The notes under the pieces were generated by a model. It was not told where the DNA came from, searched no databases, and saw only the letters and a list, made by a program, of their open reading frames with translations. Below are positions 1 through 12,116 of a DNA stretch of 64,000 nucleotides, piece after piece (within the stretch, counting starts at the first letter, position 1; each line of letters opens with the position of its first letter). Source of the stretch: Thamnaconus septentrionalis (lineage: Eukaryota > Chordata > Actinopteri > Tetraodontiformes > Monacanthidae); contig CM020507.1 in assembly GCA_009823395.1 (NCBI GenBank), positions 11,150,001 to 11,214,000 on the forward strand. Reading direction: 5' to 3'. The position numbers and the translations under genes were made by a program.

Positions 1-2460
1 CATGAATGCATTTACAGATAATGACAGTGGCTTTTTTTTATTTTATTTATTTTTCAAACGACCAATACATCTAATGGACAACAGCGGAAGACGCGTTACA
101 GCTTCTGACCCTTCAGGGCCCCGCACACAAATCGGCCCTGTAAACTGAAGGCCTTCACCTTGAGCCTTAGTCTCCACTCTTTGATGATGACATCACTTCT
201 GGCCGTGTCGAGGGAAAAAAAGGAAAACTCATCAGCAGCGTGCGAGAGGGAAAGGGAGCGGCGAGAGATTAAAAAGAGCAGAGGCGTGAGCGGGGTGTCG
301 GAAAGGGCCATGAATCACGTTGACGTCCCCGGCTGGGCGTCCCCGGCTGGGCGTCAGCAGCGGCCACTGTCCTGAACAACAGCAGAGGGGCCTGGAGCGC
401 GATGCTTTTTCCCCAACCTTGGGCCGGGCGGAGCCACGCCAGGAGTCGTGGGAGAATCACAAGTGGTGGCATATTACAGACTGTTGCATCAGCGCCACTG
501 ACACCCTTGCAGGGTGGGACCGGCAGTTGTGATCTTCAGGTCGCATGGCATCTGATCAGTCACTTATTGGAATGAATGGAAATGTAGAAGTGAATTTTTC
601 ACTTTGTGACAAGAAATTAATGGATCTTTTCCTTCATTTTTCAAATGATTTCGATTAGCATGAACTGTGAGGTCCAATCACCAAAGCTACAGCTTCTGCA
701 CAGTGATTCTGCAATACATGTGAATACAATAGACTTTCGAAAGCTTTAAAAACAGAACTTAATGTCACTAGAACCCATACGGTTGGTTTGCCATCACATA
801 ATAAAAAGAGTCACCTGCTAACGACAGGAAATGAGAGGATGCTACTTTGCACAGGGCAGAAAACTAATGGACAAACTAGCTTGACCTTCAGTACCTACAA
901 CAGAGCCTTTGCTTTTAAAATATGTCAACAGTGAGTCATTCCACTGACGGCTGGATACTTTCTGAACAGCAAAATGAATCTCAAAGTAGACAACAACAAA
1001 AAACCCACGGTGGGTTTCATCTCCGTTTTACCCCCGCCCCTGACCCACCCCCCACTACCCGCCATCTCAGGCTCCTGTGGTTGCGTGCGCAACCACAGTA
1101 CGGAAAAAAAATGTTTTAAATAAAATGAAATGAAATGAAATGACACAAAATGGAATAGAAATGCAAGTCACATTCACATTAACATTCTTCGGTGCTTTTC
1201 CTGGAACTGTGGTGGCTGCAGGCAAACGCTTGATAATGTCACGGAGATGAGTGCTGCTACAACATCTGCAGAGATTATGCGTTACGGCCGCAAAAAGGCC
1301 ACGCGGAGCTTCCTGCTACAGGTAAGATAAATTTTATTTTCATTTCAGCGCCACTCACATTCGAGCTCAGATTAAATGCCATTCAGAAAGGACAGGAAGA
1401 GTTGAAAAGGCAGCCAGCCACTTCCCGTGCGGGAAAACGTTCTTATTAGCTGTGGATAAAGCAGCCGTGCCGCATGAATAAAACCCACTTTAAAGAATTT
1501 GTTATACTTTTATTTCCATCTGCAGCATTTTTCATTGAAAGCAAACAGACATAAATGTATGTCGAGAGTTTTCGTATATTTTCAGGCGTATGCCGACTGT
1601 CGGGTGTCTAGTTCATTTAAGTGGAAAGGCATGTGGACACAGCAGCAGCCTGCTGCGCCACAAGTCTTTTCCAGTCCTGCTACGCCCTCTGCAGGTGAGG
1701 AAGACACACTTCAGGCGAGGACTAAACACTGGTGAACGCGTACAGTTCTGATCGGTCAAAACATTTCTAAAACTTCTAAATAAATATTACAAACAGGTTT
1801 ACCATCTACACTTACTATATTTTCACTGTGTCTGTTTTAATTTTTATGTATAAAAAAAAACATTGTATAGCCTTCTTAATACTGTCTGAGAGAAGAAACA
1901 GTACTTGACACTTATATATAATTATATACAGTTTATATAATAGTTTTTGTTTCAATTGTCTCAGAACTTGTTTGCCATTGACGTTTTTTTCCTTTGGCAG
2001 CTTTTAGGATATCTTAGGGCCACCCAAGGACATGTGTGCCAAATATAATGCTTTTATCTGTCGCATAAAAATGTTTCACATGTTTCTCACTACTGTAAGA
2101 GCCTTTCCACTGGCAAGGTCTTCTTCTGAACATCATTATACCCGCTTGTGAGTGGCCTTCTAAAAAGACTCCAAATCAAGCTGCGGAACATTTCGCATTC
2201 TTAAAAGAAATCCAAGCAAGGTGAAATACCTTTCGGTGGTGAACAGGAAGAGAGAGAGGGAGAGAGAGAAAGAGGGAGAGAGAGAGAGAGCTCCTCCTTT
2301 CCAATTCTTTTCTCTTTGAAACTTGTTTTGTTCCCGAGCAGACGGCAGAAGGGAACATATTGACAACGTCTGTGTCTGAGGGCAGGCGGCTAACTTAAAG
2401 TCAGGACTCATTAATGCATCTGATTACTCTTCAGGCAAAGGCCAATGCACAACAAAGAGA

Positions 2461-2461
2461 C

Positions 2462-2501
<40 letters not shown>
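2461..2501. repeat. CA/CG dinucleotide microsatellite
   Basis: Alternating purine-pyrimidine tract of CA units with an internal CG run. Intronic in fbxl17. Confidence 0.9.
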
Positions 2502-4221
2502 TGACTCACACAGGAGTTCTTTTGGGAGCATCGATCAATATGAGGACTTCAAAAGAGCGACAAACAGAAAAAGGTTTTACACAAGACACCATCTTCAACT
2601 ACGCAAACAGAGAAAACTATGGGGGGGAAATAACAGAACTCTGCAAATGTCCCCTTAAAAGCACCGAAGCTACAGTTTATGAGTCACACTGAGAAGAATA
2701 TGTAAGTAACATGAAGCTAAACAAGGGATCGGACCGACTGGAGCTTCAGCTGTCTGACAGAACGTGAAGGTTTCCTGTCCCGCAGGTTGTTATGTGGGTG
2801 TTGTGACCACTTTACTGTTAAAAAAAAAAAAAGTGAATGAAGCTCAGCTGCAGGCTAACAAGTGCGAAAGCATGTGGGATTTGACCTGAGGTTAACTTGG
2901 TGACTACTTAGCGACAGCAGTGGCAACATTTAGTCATTAGCGAGGCCCATTGAACTGACGTCTTCACGTGGCAACGTCCTCTAAACCGCACGGCTGGAGG
3001 AGTGAAGTTGAAACGGATGAAAGTTGTTGCACTTGGGCTGCAGTCATGTAATGAAAGTCCTCTCGGAAAACACAAAGTCTCAGCACATTTTCTCAGAAAC
3101 ACTTCAGCCAGCCCATCAACTTGAACGATATAAATAAAAACAGGTAAGATTTAAAAAAAAAAAAGCCAAGTGGGCTATCAACAACGCTCGTCCACTTAAA
3201 CAAGGTACTTCAAAGCTCTTCATTCCCTTCCTGATTACTGATCAGATTTATTCATTGCTCCTCTAAGAACTTGGCAGAACAACAACAACAAGGGGGAAAA
3301 ATGGTCAAATTAGGGTGACAATAAAAAATGTAGCAGGTAAAATGTAACAAAGCATTTAGTTTTGTAGAAATCATGTGAAAATGGTTCAAAAATAATATAA
3401 AAACATAATAAAGGTATAAGAGCACATAAATAGGGGAACGGTGTAGCGATTCAAGGCCAGTTTTTGCATTCCAGCAGAATGAGACAAAGTCGTGTAAACA
3501 GATTCATGAAATCAATACTGTCTTGATTTTGCCTGCGCAGGACTAGCAATGAAATTACCACTGGCAAAAACAGGAAAGAGGGGATAAAAAAACGAGAAAA
3601 ACCAAACAGACTGGCGGACGGCACGAAAGCCTGGAAACTTCCTGACGGGAGCAGCGGCGACAGACACGACCCCGCAGATAAAACTGGCTGCAGACATCAT
3701 TCCACATCCTCAGAGGTCTTAAATCCTGAACGCAGAGACCGCAGGGGAGTCGGACAGACAATGCTGTTTGTGTGCGTTCGTGTGGCCCGTCGCCGATCTA
3801 TTTATCTCTAATTGCAGTCAAATTCGTGGGCAGAGTTTCCAGATGACATTCCGCTACAGCTGGCAGCGGCTCAATCCATCTGATCCCTTCCATGTTTGTG
3901 CGTGCGTGCATGTGTGTGTGTGTGCGCTCGCTCCCCGATGTTTAAATTAGGCTTGTGTGTGTGTTGTTTCATGTCAAAAGGTTTGACCTGCGACGACCGA
4001 CAGCTATCATTATCACTTCCTCCGCCTGCGCCGCCTCTAATCCCGCTAACTGGATCTGCTAATGTCAATATACAGTCTAACTATCGGGAGACTTGGCTGT
4101 TATTCCTGCTGGTTAAAAAAATTATAATAATAAAAATCCCACTAGTGACAAGTTGGAGGGACGGCTGATGGGAGCGAGGGAGCCCTTGCCAGCCCCCCTA
4201 ACCACCAACCTACCCACACAC

Positions 4222-4694
4222 TAGGGATGCAAATTATCAATTATTTCATTAATTGTTAGTTGATTGACCTTATTGAAAATTAACAATTAATTGATAAGCA
4301 GCAATTTTCCTGAGAACCTAAATTTCACAATGAAAAATGTGTCAGGGACCACATTATTTAACCCTTAAATAATGTTGAGGGTCCAATGTGACCCATTTTT
4401 ACATTAGAGAACAGTAAAAACACCCTAAATATTTATCCTCTGGCTTTAAGTTGACTTCCAATGGGTCACACTTTAACTTTTTTTTTTGTTTTGTTTTTTT
4501 TAAAGTTGTTTAAAAGTGACTTGTTCTAGGTATATTATGACCATCACAGTATCCACAGGTGAATTGCTCTTTCCTGCCACTACACTGTTATAAAGATATT
4601 AACTACCTGTGTAAAAAAAAAAAAAGTTCAATTAATTGCAGATCAATTCTTAATTGACAATTAATCAGTAATCGATTAATTGTTAACATCCCTA
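4222..4694. mobile_element. hAT-type MITE, copy 1 (intact)
   Basis: The 473-bp AT-rich element begins TAGGGATG and ends CATCCCTA, which are inverted complements. It is flanked on both sides by the 8-bp direct repeat CCACACAC (4214-4221 and 4695-4702). An 8-bp duplication with short inverted ends is the hAT superfamily pattern. The flank is CA-rich, so this duplication alone is weaker than that of copy 2. No open reading frame is present, so it is non-autonomous. Further copies of the family occur at 22416-22829 and about 53380-53697. Confidence 0.85.
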
Positions 4695-4734
4695 CCACAC
4701 ACACCCACACTTGGCTGACGTCAAGTCGTCTCGT

Positions 4735-4960
4735 CTTTTACTCCTGCGGCTGCTCGGCGACAGATCCGGACGACGTGGCAGAAACGCACGGGAGAGGGGA
4801 GGAGGAGGAGGCTCCGACTGTACGAGCGCAGTAATTACTCCTAAATTGGGGGCATATGGTAATCTGTGTTAGGTCATCTCCAATTCCATTTACATTTCCA
4901 CACTTTTGCGCTAATTAAAAACGGTAAATAACCGGCGGGCGCCCGCGGGTGCCTGAGCGT
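4735..4960. promoter_or_regulatory. Candidate conserved non-coding element
   Basis: Non-repetitive, mixed-composition stretch in an fbxl17 intron with GTAATTAC and CTAATTA homeodomain-type cores and a GC-rich 3' edge. It contrasts with the AT-rich and repeat DNA around it. The call rests only on composition and motif content; conservation was not tested. Confidence 0.2.
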
Positions 4961-5649
4961 CGGCGGTGACTTTGACACCAGGCGGCGGTGGTTGGATCCC
5001 ACTCATCGCGCTGCCGTGAGGGGGGGGGATAAGTGGTTTTAAGGAGGCAGAAGATCAGATAACGCTTCTTTTTTTAGAATGGAAGACGAAAAAAAAAGTG
5101 CTTCCGCAGCGGAAATGTTATTAAAATTCCAACGTCGGTGTGATTTGAAGAAACGGTGGACCCGAGTCGCCGAGGGACGGCACGGCCATGCTGGGGATAT
5201 TTCTCACACTTGCTTCACCAGTTGATCTGCGAAACACACAGGACACACTCACACACACTCACACTAACGAGGAAAAGGGGGAGTCTTTTTTTCTTTTTTC
5301 TTCCGTCCTTTGGGACGGTGGGAGAGAGCAGAATAAAGAGGGGATGGAGAGGAGGAGAATAAAAAAGAAAAGAAAAACTTCAGATGATGAAAACCAGCGT
5401 TGAAAAGGCAACCGGTGCCTGGAATAAATAGTGGATGAACGGCAATAAAGAATGCAGGATGGGTGTCAGAGTGAGGCGGAGAGCACAAAACAAGCCCGTC
5501 TCAGGGTTATCTGTAGCCGCGGGCTGGTTCGGCATCGCCCGGCCGAGGAGGGACGACTCGTCAACTCATCAAGTGTAAACACAAAGAAAAGAAGAAAAAA
5601 CATATACATACACTGTATATATATATTCAGAGCACAAGTTGTCGCAGCT

Positions 5650-5870
5650 GGAGACATTTGTTAACTTTCAACAGCCATTTGTCAGCGGAGCTAACAGGTG
5701 TGGCCTTTAGCGCGATAATCAGTGGTTGGATTTATGCATTTCCCTTCAAGTCTGTTATTAATGGCGCGGCGTCATCTGCCGTCACACAACGTGCATTATC
5801 TCACGCTATAAATTTTCAACTGTTATTAACACCGCTGGCTGCTATTTTTCTTTTTCACACCATGTGGTAT
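5650..5870. promoter_or_regulatory. Candidate conserved non-coding element
   Basis: Unique block containing ATAATCAG, GGATTTATGCA, GTTATTAATGG, CACGCTATAAA and TTATTAACACC words, dense in homeodomain and bHLH-like cores and free of simple repeats. Vertebrate developmental enhancers inside long introns often look like this. Not tested by alignment. Confidence 0.22.
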
Positions 5871-6148
5871 GTTGGGAGGAGAAATAACGGGGGGGGGAGG
5901 AGGGGGTGTATCGTCGGGGTTAGGACGAGAGGTTATTGAGAAATCTCCACAGCTGGACGTGGTCCAGGTGCACGGAGGAGTCACTTCACAAGGAACCAAA
6001 TGGACACAACTACAAGGAAGAGGGAACTGGGGGCGGGGGATAAATATTTATGGAGGTATGCACGTGGTGGAGAGCAGAGGACTGCCTGTGGAAGACCTTA
6101 AAAGCACATCCAGCAGCAGTTGGATTATTTGTTATTAGCCAAGCAGAT

Positions 6149-6175
6149 ACACACACACACACACACACACACACA
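6149..6175. repeat. AC dinucleotide microsatellite
   Basis: About 13 AC units in intronic sequence of fbxl17. Confidence 0.9.
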
Positions 6176-7083
6176 AGGTGGCCTCCTCGTGAAGTTTCAA
6201 ATTAGCATATTTATACAACTTCAACCAATTTTCCAGTTGCTTCATCGTCTGTCAGGGAGTGAAAATGTGCCTCTGAGAAGGAACGCGTGAGCTCCTAATT
6301 CCTGGCAAACACTTTAATATGTACAGTTAAAATACTGGAGCAGCTGAGCATAAAAATTCCAGAAATGCTCATCCCGTTTTTCTTTGCTCCTTTGACAATC
6401 GCATAATGACAATCGCTAATGTCTTCCAATAATGAGCAGACAGCTGATGGGCTTTAGCAGACAAGAGTTGTTTTTAACAACTGAGAGATGACAAACGATC
6501 GCGCTTCTGATTGCTCACCGCAAGACAAAATGAAAAGGGAGAAAAGGACCATAACAGGATAACTCTCTACTGCTCAACAGCCACACAGGATGTGTGGTTT
6601 GACAAGTGCACATCTGGGCATTGGTATCAACAAGTTGCGCAAACCGGGTTACAGTGACATCTAGTGGTCAACATGGCTCCTAACCAAAGCATGAGTACAC
6701 AAGCACCCAGTTCCTCAGGATGTTTCTCACATTATCTCAGTCACATCTTCAAGCTCACAACAGTGAAACACATAGAAACATACACAAGTACATGACGCAT
6801 TTAGTTAGCAATAGACACCAACTGTAGCCACAACTGATTAGCTAAATCTTGTCGTGACGGACATTTAAGACAGAGCTATACACACTATGTTTCAGTAAGT
6901 TCTCAGTGACAGCTGGCCAAAACTGAAAAGCGAGGGAAGATCACGACACGGCCTCGGTGCTGACAGTTGTTGTTTTTTTTTACAGAGTCTCAATTTAAGC
7001 AGAGGAAAGAAACACTTAAACGGCAGAGAAAGTGGGAGATGAGGAAAAGATGACAAATAAGAGCGCAGGCGTGTGTGACTGAC

Positions 7084-9877
7084 CAGTTTGTTCTCCTGCA
7101 GGTAGAGTCTCTGCAGCTTGCGGCATCCTTTAGCCAAAGCCACCATGCCGTCGTCTGTGATACTGTAGCACTGACCCAAATGGATGTCCTTCAGCTCGCC
7201 ACATTTCTCCCCAAGCTGGAGGTGGGGAAAATCATTAATACATTGATTAAAAACTAAAATTAATTTCAGAATTGCAAAATTAGCAGTCAGCAAATGAACA
7301 ACAAAGATGTTTATTTTATTATGAAGATATTGCTGTAGCAATAATGTGTAATTCTGTGTCTATAAATGTTATATATTAAATAACAGAGAGCGATTATACA
7401 GTGGACTAATATTGTGCATCTCCGTCAGACGACAAAAACAACCTGGCGTATAAAGTGCGTACCTTCTTCAGTGACTCGTCCGTGAGCTTGTCCTGGTTGC
7501 CCACATGCACTTTCACCAGCAGAGGGCAGTGTGCAGCAAGGGCTGACAGGGATGCGTCACCGAGCTGCTTGCAGCGGTACGCTGTGTACTTCTGCAGGCT
7601 GGGACAGTGCGAGGCCAGCGAGGACACGCCGTGGTCATGGACCCCTCTGCAGTCAGAGATGTTGATCTCCGTCACATTCTGCCTCCTGGACGCTATTTTC
7701 ACCAGGAGATCGTCGTTCACCTGGAGCAGGAACACCGGGGGGTGATGTCAGTAGGGATACAGAAAAAATGTGGGAAACAATGTGTTTTGAATGCTCATTT
7801 CTTTATTTTTTATATGTTTTTTATTTGCAAACATGTCACATTCTTGAAAGGATAACTAATTTTTCTCATCTTTCCCCTCCTTCTATAACTATTCTAACTT
7901 TTAAACACGATGGCATTGATTGCGCGCTTCAACAGATGGACATCTGCCAGGTATATTTTATTTTTCCTGAGACTTGTAGCAAGGAACACCAACTAACCAG
8001 TCTAACCAAGAGACAATGTGTGCTTATTTAGGCTAAGGAATGTCTGAACATGTTGATGTATTTCACATTTAATCACAGATCTATTATACTTTTATACATA
8101 ATATAGGAACATCCCAATGATTATCTAATTATTTCACCCACTTTGAGAACCGCTGCATTAAAAACTACAGCACTAAAAAAAAAAAAAAACGTACTTGTTG
8201 AAGGCCACTGAGGTCGATTTGCTTCCAGAACTGGAAGTCCAAGCAGAGATCCCTCCAGTACTTGCACACCAGTGAGGCACACAGACAGCGCTCCTTCACA
8301 GTCAAGTGGGAGAGCACCTTAATAAATAAAGAAAATAAATAAAACAGAATTTTCAATTAAACCAGAATTGATATGAAGGGGAGATTTAAGCAGACAGGAT
8401 TCAGCTGATGAGCACTGACCTTGAGCAGGATGGAGGAAGGCAGGTGGTTGATACTTAAGTGATCAGTGTCAGAACTTCTCGCGTGGTGCTCGCCATAGTG
8501 ATGCAGGCAGCAGGTGGAGGAGTCTGAGCTGTGGGCCAAATCCGCACTTAGGCCCATCCCGCAGCAGCCGTCGGCTGGCAGGGAGGACGAGGAGGAAGAG
8601 GAAGAGGAGGAGGAAGTAGAGGAAGAAGAGGAGGGGAGTGGGCAGAGGGGGAGGTGGCACTGGCCGCTTTCAGAGTTGGAGGCGGTTTCTCCTTCACTTC
8701 CTCCTCCCCCTCCTCCTCCTCCTCTGTTGTCCAGGCCTGCATCAGGGGTGGCGAAGGAGCAGCGTGGCTGCTTGCACGGCGTGCACCTCTGCGAGTCGGA
8801 ACACTTCCGCTTACACACCTGCATCCACGGACACACAAAGACACACATCGGTCAAGTGGAAACACATTTCCCACAGGCATCACGAAAGCTAAATAAATAA
8901 ATAGATTAATAATGACAATGATATACAAGTAAAGAGAGAATGTTAAAACAAATCAAAACATGGAGACCAACATGTAGAGGGAGGATTGTGACTATCATAT
9001 CAGAAGGAAGCTGAGGGTGGAAGTGCGAGAAGAGGATGCAGAGGACAGAGTTAGATGGTTGCAGATAATTGGCCAAAGGAGAAGGTGAAAAATCAACATT
9101 ATTTAAAATATTGAGTCTGAAATGAACTCTTTAGTCTCATTTGGGATAAGAATTTTCTTGATTTTCCTTTCCAACGTGAATTTTATTTCCACCAAACTAG
9201 TAGAGCCTGGGCCAATCACAGCAGCTTATCTGTGATGAGCCCAGGCTCAATGACGGAAGGGCAGATTGCACTTTTTGTCATTAAAAAGGTCATGAAACTA
9301 GGATTCTACGACCTTCTGTATTTGTTGTATTTTCTCCAGGTTTAATATTGATTGCGTGAGAAACACAGGTCTTCTCCATCCTTCCTACCATTTCGGTGTA
9401 GTCGCTGGTGCAGCCAGGCACAGGCACGGGTATGGGCACAGTCACAGACACCCCAGCTGAGCGGAACAGGACCGGGGGCGCGATCAGCTTTGTGGGCACC
9501 GTCGAAAGAAGGCTTCTGCCCTGGCCCTCCCACACCGCCAGCTCCCGGGACGACAGCAGGAACTTGGAGCAGTCCTCGCTCGACGTGAGGGTCGCGTATC
9601 GCTCGGCGAGCTTCGACGCAGCCGCGGCTCCGACGCCGACTCCGACACCCGGCACACCGATCCCAGCGATGCTGCTGTGGTGCCGCCTACTGCCGTCAGC
9701 GGCGGCCTCCGAGTGGTCGCTGTCCTCCTCAAGACCGCTGCCGTTGCTGTGAACGATGAAGCAGAGCATGCACGGCAGCTGCAGGAAGCAGTTCCTCTTC
9801 TTCTTCTTCTGCCTGTGGTGCAATTTGCGAGTCCTCTTTTTCAGGCGATGACCATTTTTCGAGAGAAGATGGCCCAT
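7084..9877 (-). CDS. fbxl17: F-box and leucine-rich repeat protein 17, 5' coding exons (partial)
   Basis: Substrate receptor of an SCF (SKP1-CUL1-F-box) ubiquitin ligase; the family is known for quality control of BTB-protein dimers. Coding exons in transcript order: 9389-9877, 8420-8818, 8195-8317, 7463-7720 and 7084-7215, all phase 0, giving 467 residues before the window edge. The start is supported by the conserved MGHLLSK N-terminus and CMLCFIVHS at about residues 36-44. Exon 2 carries VCKRKC and CTPCKQPRC. The F-box spans the exon 2/3 junction (LPSSILLK, then CASLVCKYWRDLCLDFQFW). Exons 4-5 encode LRRs such as INISDC and YTAYRCKQL. Exon 2 also has serine- and glycine-rich low complexity. 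The remaining C-terminal LRR exons are outside the window. Identification is confident. Confidence 0.95.
9203..9248. repeat. Perfect inverted repeat (stem-loop) in fbxl17 coding intron 1
   Basis: GAGCCTGGGC at 9203-9212 pairs perfectly with GCCCAGGCTC at 9239-9248. Inside it ATCACAG pairs with CTGTGAT around an 8-base loop. Together they make a nearly continuous stem of about 17 bp. No other copy was noticed in the window. Confidence 0.7.
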
Positions 9878-11285
9878 ATAGATGACTCAACGAAACTCTG
9901 CGAAACAAAACAAAAACAAAGATTCAAGTAAACTTTTTGGAAAAAATATTGCAGGGAACCATACAGACATATAATATCAATGGCACCGTCTAAACAGAAA
10001 CAAGTTGTCATTATTGCATCAGATTTTATGACCAACATTAAAATAACGTTTTAGTGTTGCAGAGATTAACACCATGTGCAAATAACAAGCACCCTTTAAC
10101 AATAGGAAAGAAATCAGTTCCATTATTCTTTGTTTTCATCAGAAATGAATAATGTTGTTAAACATAATAGATGCACTGTAACCCAAGTCTTTATCTTTTT
10201 GCATCAACAAATATCCCTTTCACCGTAAACAACCAGTTCAGTGAGTCCATTTACATCCGTACACAGATCTTACACAGACAGCGATTCCATCAGTTTTGTC
10301 ATAAAATGCCATAATCCAAGCGTTTCTAATCTGTCTTCATTTTGGGAATGACTGAGAAGGGGTCCTATTTTTTCATATCAGGCAGATGCAGGCAGACCAA
10401 GCACTGAATCACCACCACAAAGAATGACACTATCAAAATCAAGAGACAAATCAAGGAGTACTTGTAGCAACCCTGACCACCTGAATTTTTCTCAACAAAA
10501 AAAGAGGTAATCAATATTTTAAGACACAATTTTCGACTGATGCTCAAAGGTCCAGATCAATTTATACTTAGCTATAAAAGCATGAAAGATATATTGATTA
10601 CTTCTCTGTAAAATGATGGAGCACATAGGTTGGGCACTGCTTAAACATTGCAAGTCCTTCACTAAGATGTCGCTCAAACAAATGCACCCCAGGGTACGGA
10701 CAAAGAAAAGCCTGTTTCACACACATTCTTAAAGGCATGTTGTGAACACTGTAAAACCGATCTTGACTGCATGAAAGGAGCGTTTCAGCAATGTGGACAC
10801 ACAGATAGATGTCATTTCTCAGTTTTATCAATGAGAACTGGGCTAGCTGGCTATTCCTTAGAACTGAGCAATGTGATACGCGATTGCTATTTTCAATCAA
10901 TGCCTCTTGTTTTTGGAGTGTAATACGCGCGTAACTTCACAAAGAGCATGCAGACAAGTCAGGTCAACAGCTCCGTTCAGGTAACGCAGGAAAGAAGAAA
11001 CCCAAACACCTGGAGGATGCACAATGGAAAGATGTAAACAGTGAACAGGTGGTCATTTGTATAGTACACACACCTAATTTCAAGCACATGCGCACGCACA
11101 ATTAACTTTTTTTCGCCTTGAGATGCGTGATCGCCGTGTGCAAAGATATTGGCTGCAACTTCAGAAGGCACAAGCTCTCAGAGCCGTGTTTGTCATCGCT
11201 AACACAGTTCACCTCTTTGACAGGCTAGCTCTCTCCATTACTAGCCGCTAACTTAGCGATGGGGCCAACAAGGAACATGTCTCAC

Positions 11286-11480
11286 CACTTGACACGGTGC
11301 TCCCACACACCGGACGATGCTTTCATAATACTGCTGTGCTGCAGGCCGAGGTGCGAGGTGTGACGGGTGCCCGTGGGAGCGACGCGGATGCGGTAATAGC
11401 GGCTACCAACCTAGCGCTGTGTTTATCCACACAGTGGTAGCCCTGCTCCTGCCCCTGCTGCTGCTCACACACAGCATTTC
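11286..11480 (-). promoter_or_regulatory. fbxl17: Probable fbxl17 first non-coding exon and promoter
   Basis: On the minus strand, sequence ending AAGTG at 11286 is followed by gtgaga, a good 5' splice site. Just upstream of the fbxl17 start codon, a pyrimidine-rich run ending cgcag (acceptor at about 9898) suggests the 5' UTR is split by a 1.4-kb intron at 9898-11285. The 11286-11480 block is CpG- and GC-rich relative to its flanks, as expected for a promoter. The interval 9898-11285 holds no coding exon I can support. Confidence 0.4.
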
Positions 11481-11959
11481 CGCAACGAGGAGGAAGCCCG
11501 ACGGAATCCGACGAGGATCATATACAATTTTTGTTATGTTTTGTTTGTATTTAAAAAAGAAAAGGGAGAGAGAGAGAGAGAGAGACTGCACATAACCTAA
11601 ATATATCGTATATAATATATCGTGTATATAGTATGTAATTTGAGGAACACAGTGAATTATACTTTATTTTTGACTGATGGTTTCAGACTGCCAAGTACAG
11701 GCAGAAATATGACGAACTTTTAACTTGACAATAATAATCATGGTAGTATATAGTATTAGACAATAATGTCTAATAATGATAATATATTATGAACATATCA
11801 CATTTTGACGTTAATGTTAAATCAAATTAAATGTGTAATATCAGTACAGTATCGAATTGTGTTTTCATGTTTAGCCAAAAAAGCATATCTTGCTTTTTAA
11901 TCGATTTTGAAGACTAAAAAGACTTGAATTAATATACTTTTTTCAACGTATTAAAGCAT

Positions 11960-11961
<2 letters not shown>

Positions 11962-12014
<53 letters not shown>
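11962..12014. repeat. CA microsatellite between divergent promoters
   Basis: About 26 CA units, 100 bp upstream of the prxl2c start codon and inside the fbxl17/prxl2c divergent interval. Confidence 0.95.
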
Positions 12015-12016
<2 letters not shown>

Positions 12017-12116
12017 CGGTGTATGGGCGTGAATTTCCAGCCTCCTTCTCCTCCACCCTGAACACACAAACTCCCAAAATAGCGAGGCGAAATCGGGAAG
12101 CCCCAGGAAAATAAAG

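Larger units (their letters stand above)
1..7083 (-). other. fbxl17: Large non-coding intron of fbxl17
   Basis: No open reading frame on either strand of this stretch resembles the missing fbxl17 LRR exons or any other protein I know, so I read it as the intron after coding exon 5. It holds microsatellites, one intact MITE, GA-rich low-complexity runs near 2260-2290, and AT-rich unique sequence. Two blocks, near 4735-4960 and 5650-5870, look like unique regulatory DNA and are listed separately. fbxl17 is a very long gene in other vertebrates, so a long intron here is expected. The next exon lies beyond position 1. Confidence 0.6.

Noticed and set aside
58..375. Opposed 71-codon frames at the left edge with Arg- and Ser-rich content.
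   Set aside because: GA-rich low-complexity sequence; neither matches the missing fbxl17 LRR exons.
8514..8928. Several overlapping long frames on both strands rich in Glu, Pro or Ser.
   Set aside because: They are antisense or out-of-frame shadows of the low-complexity fbxl17 exon 2.
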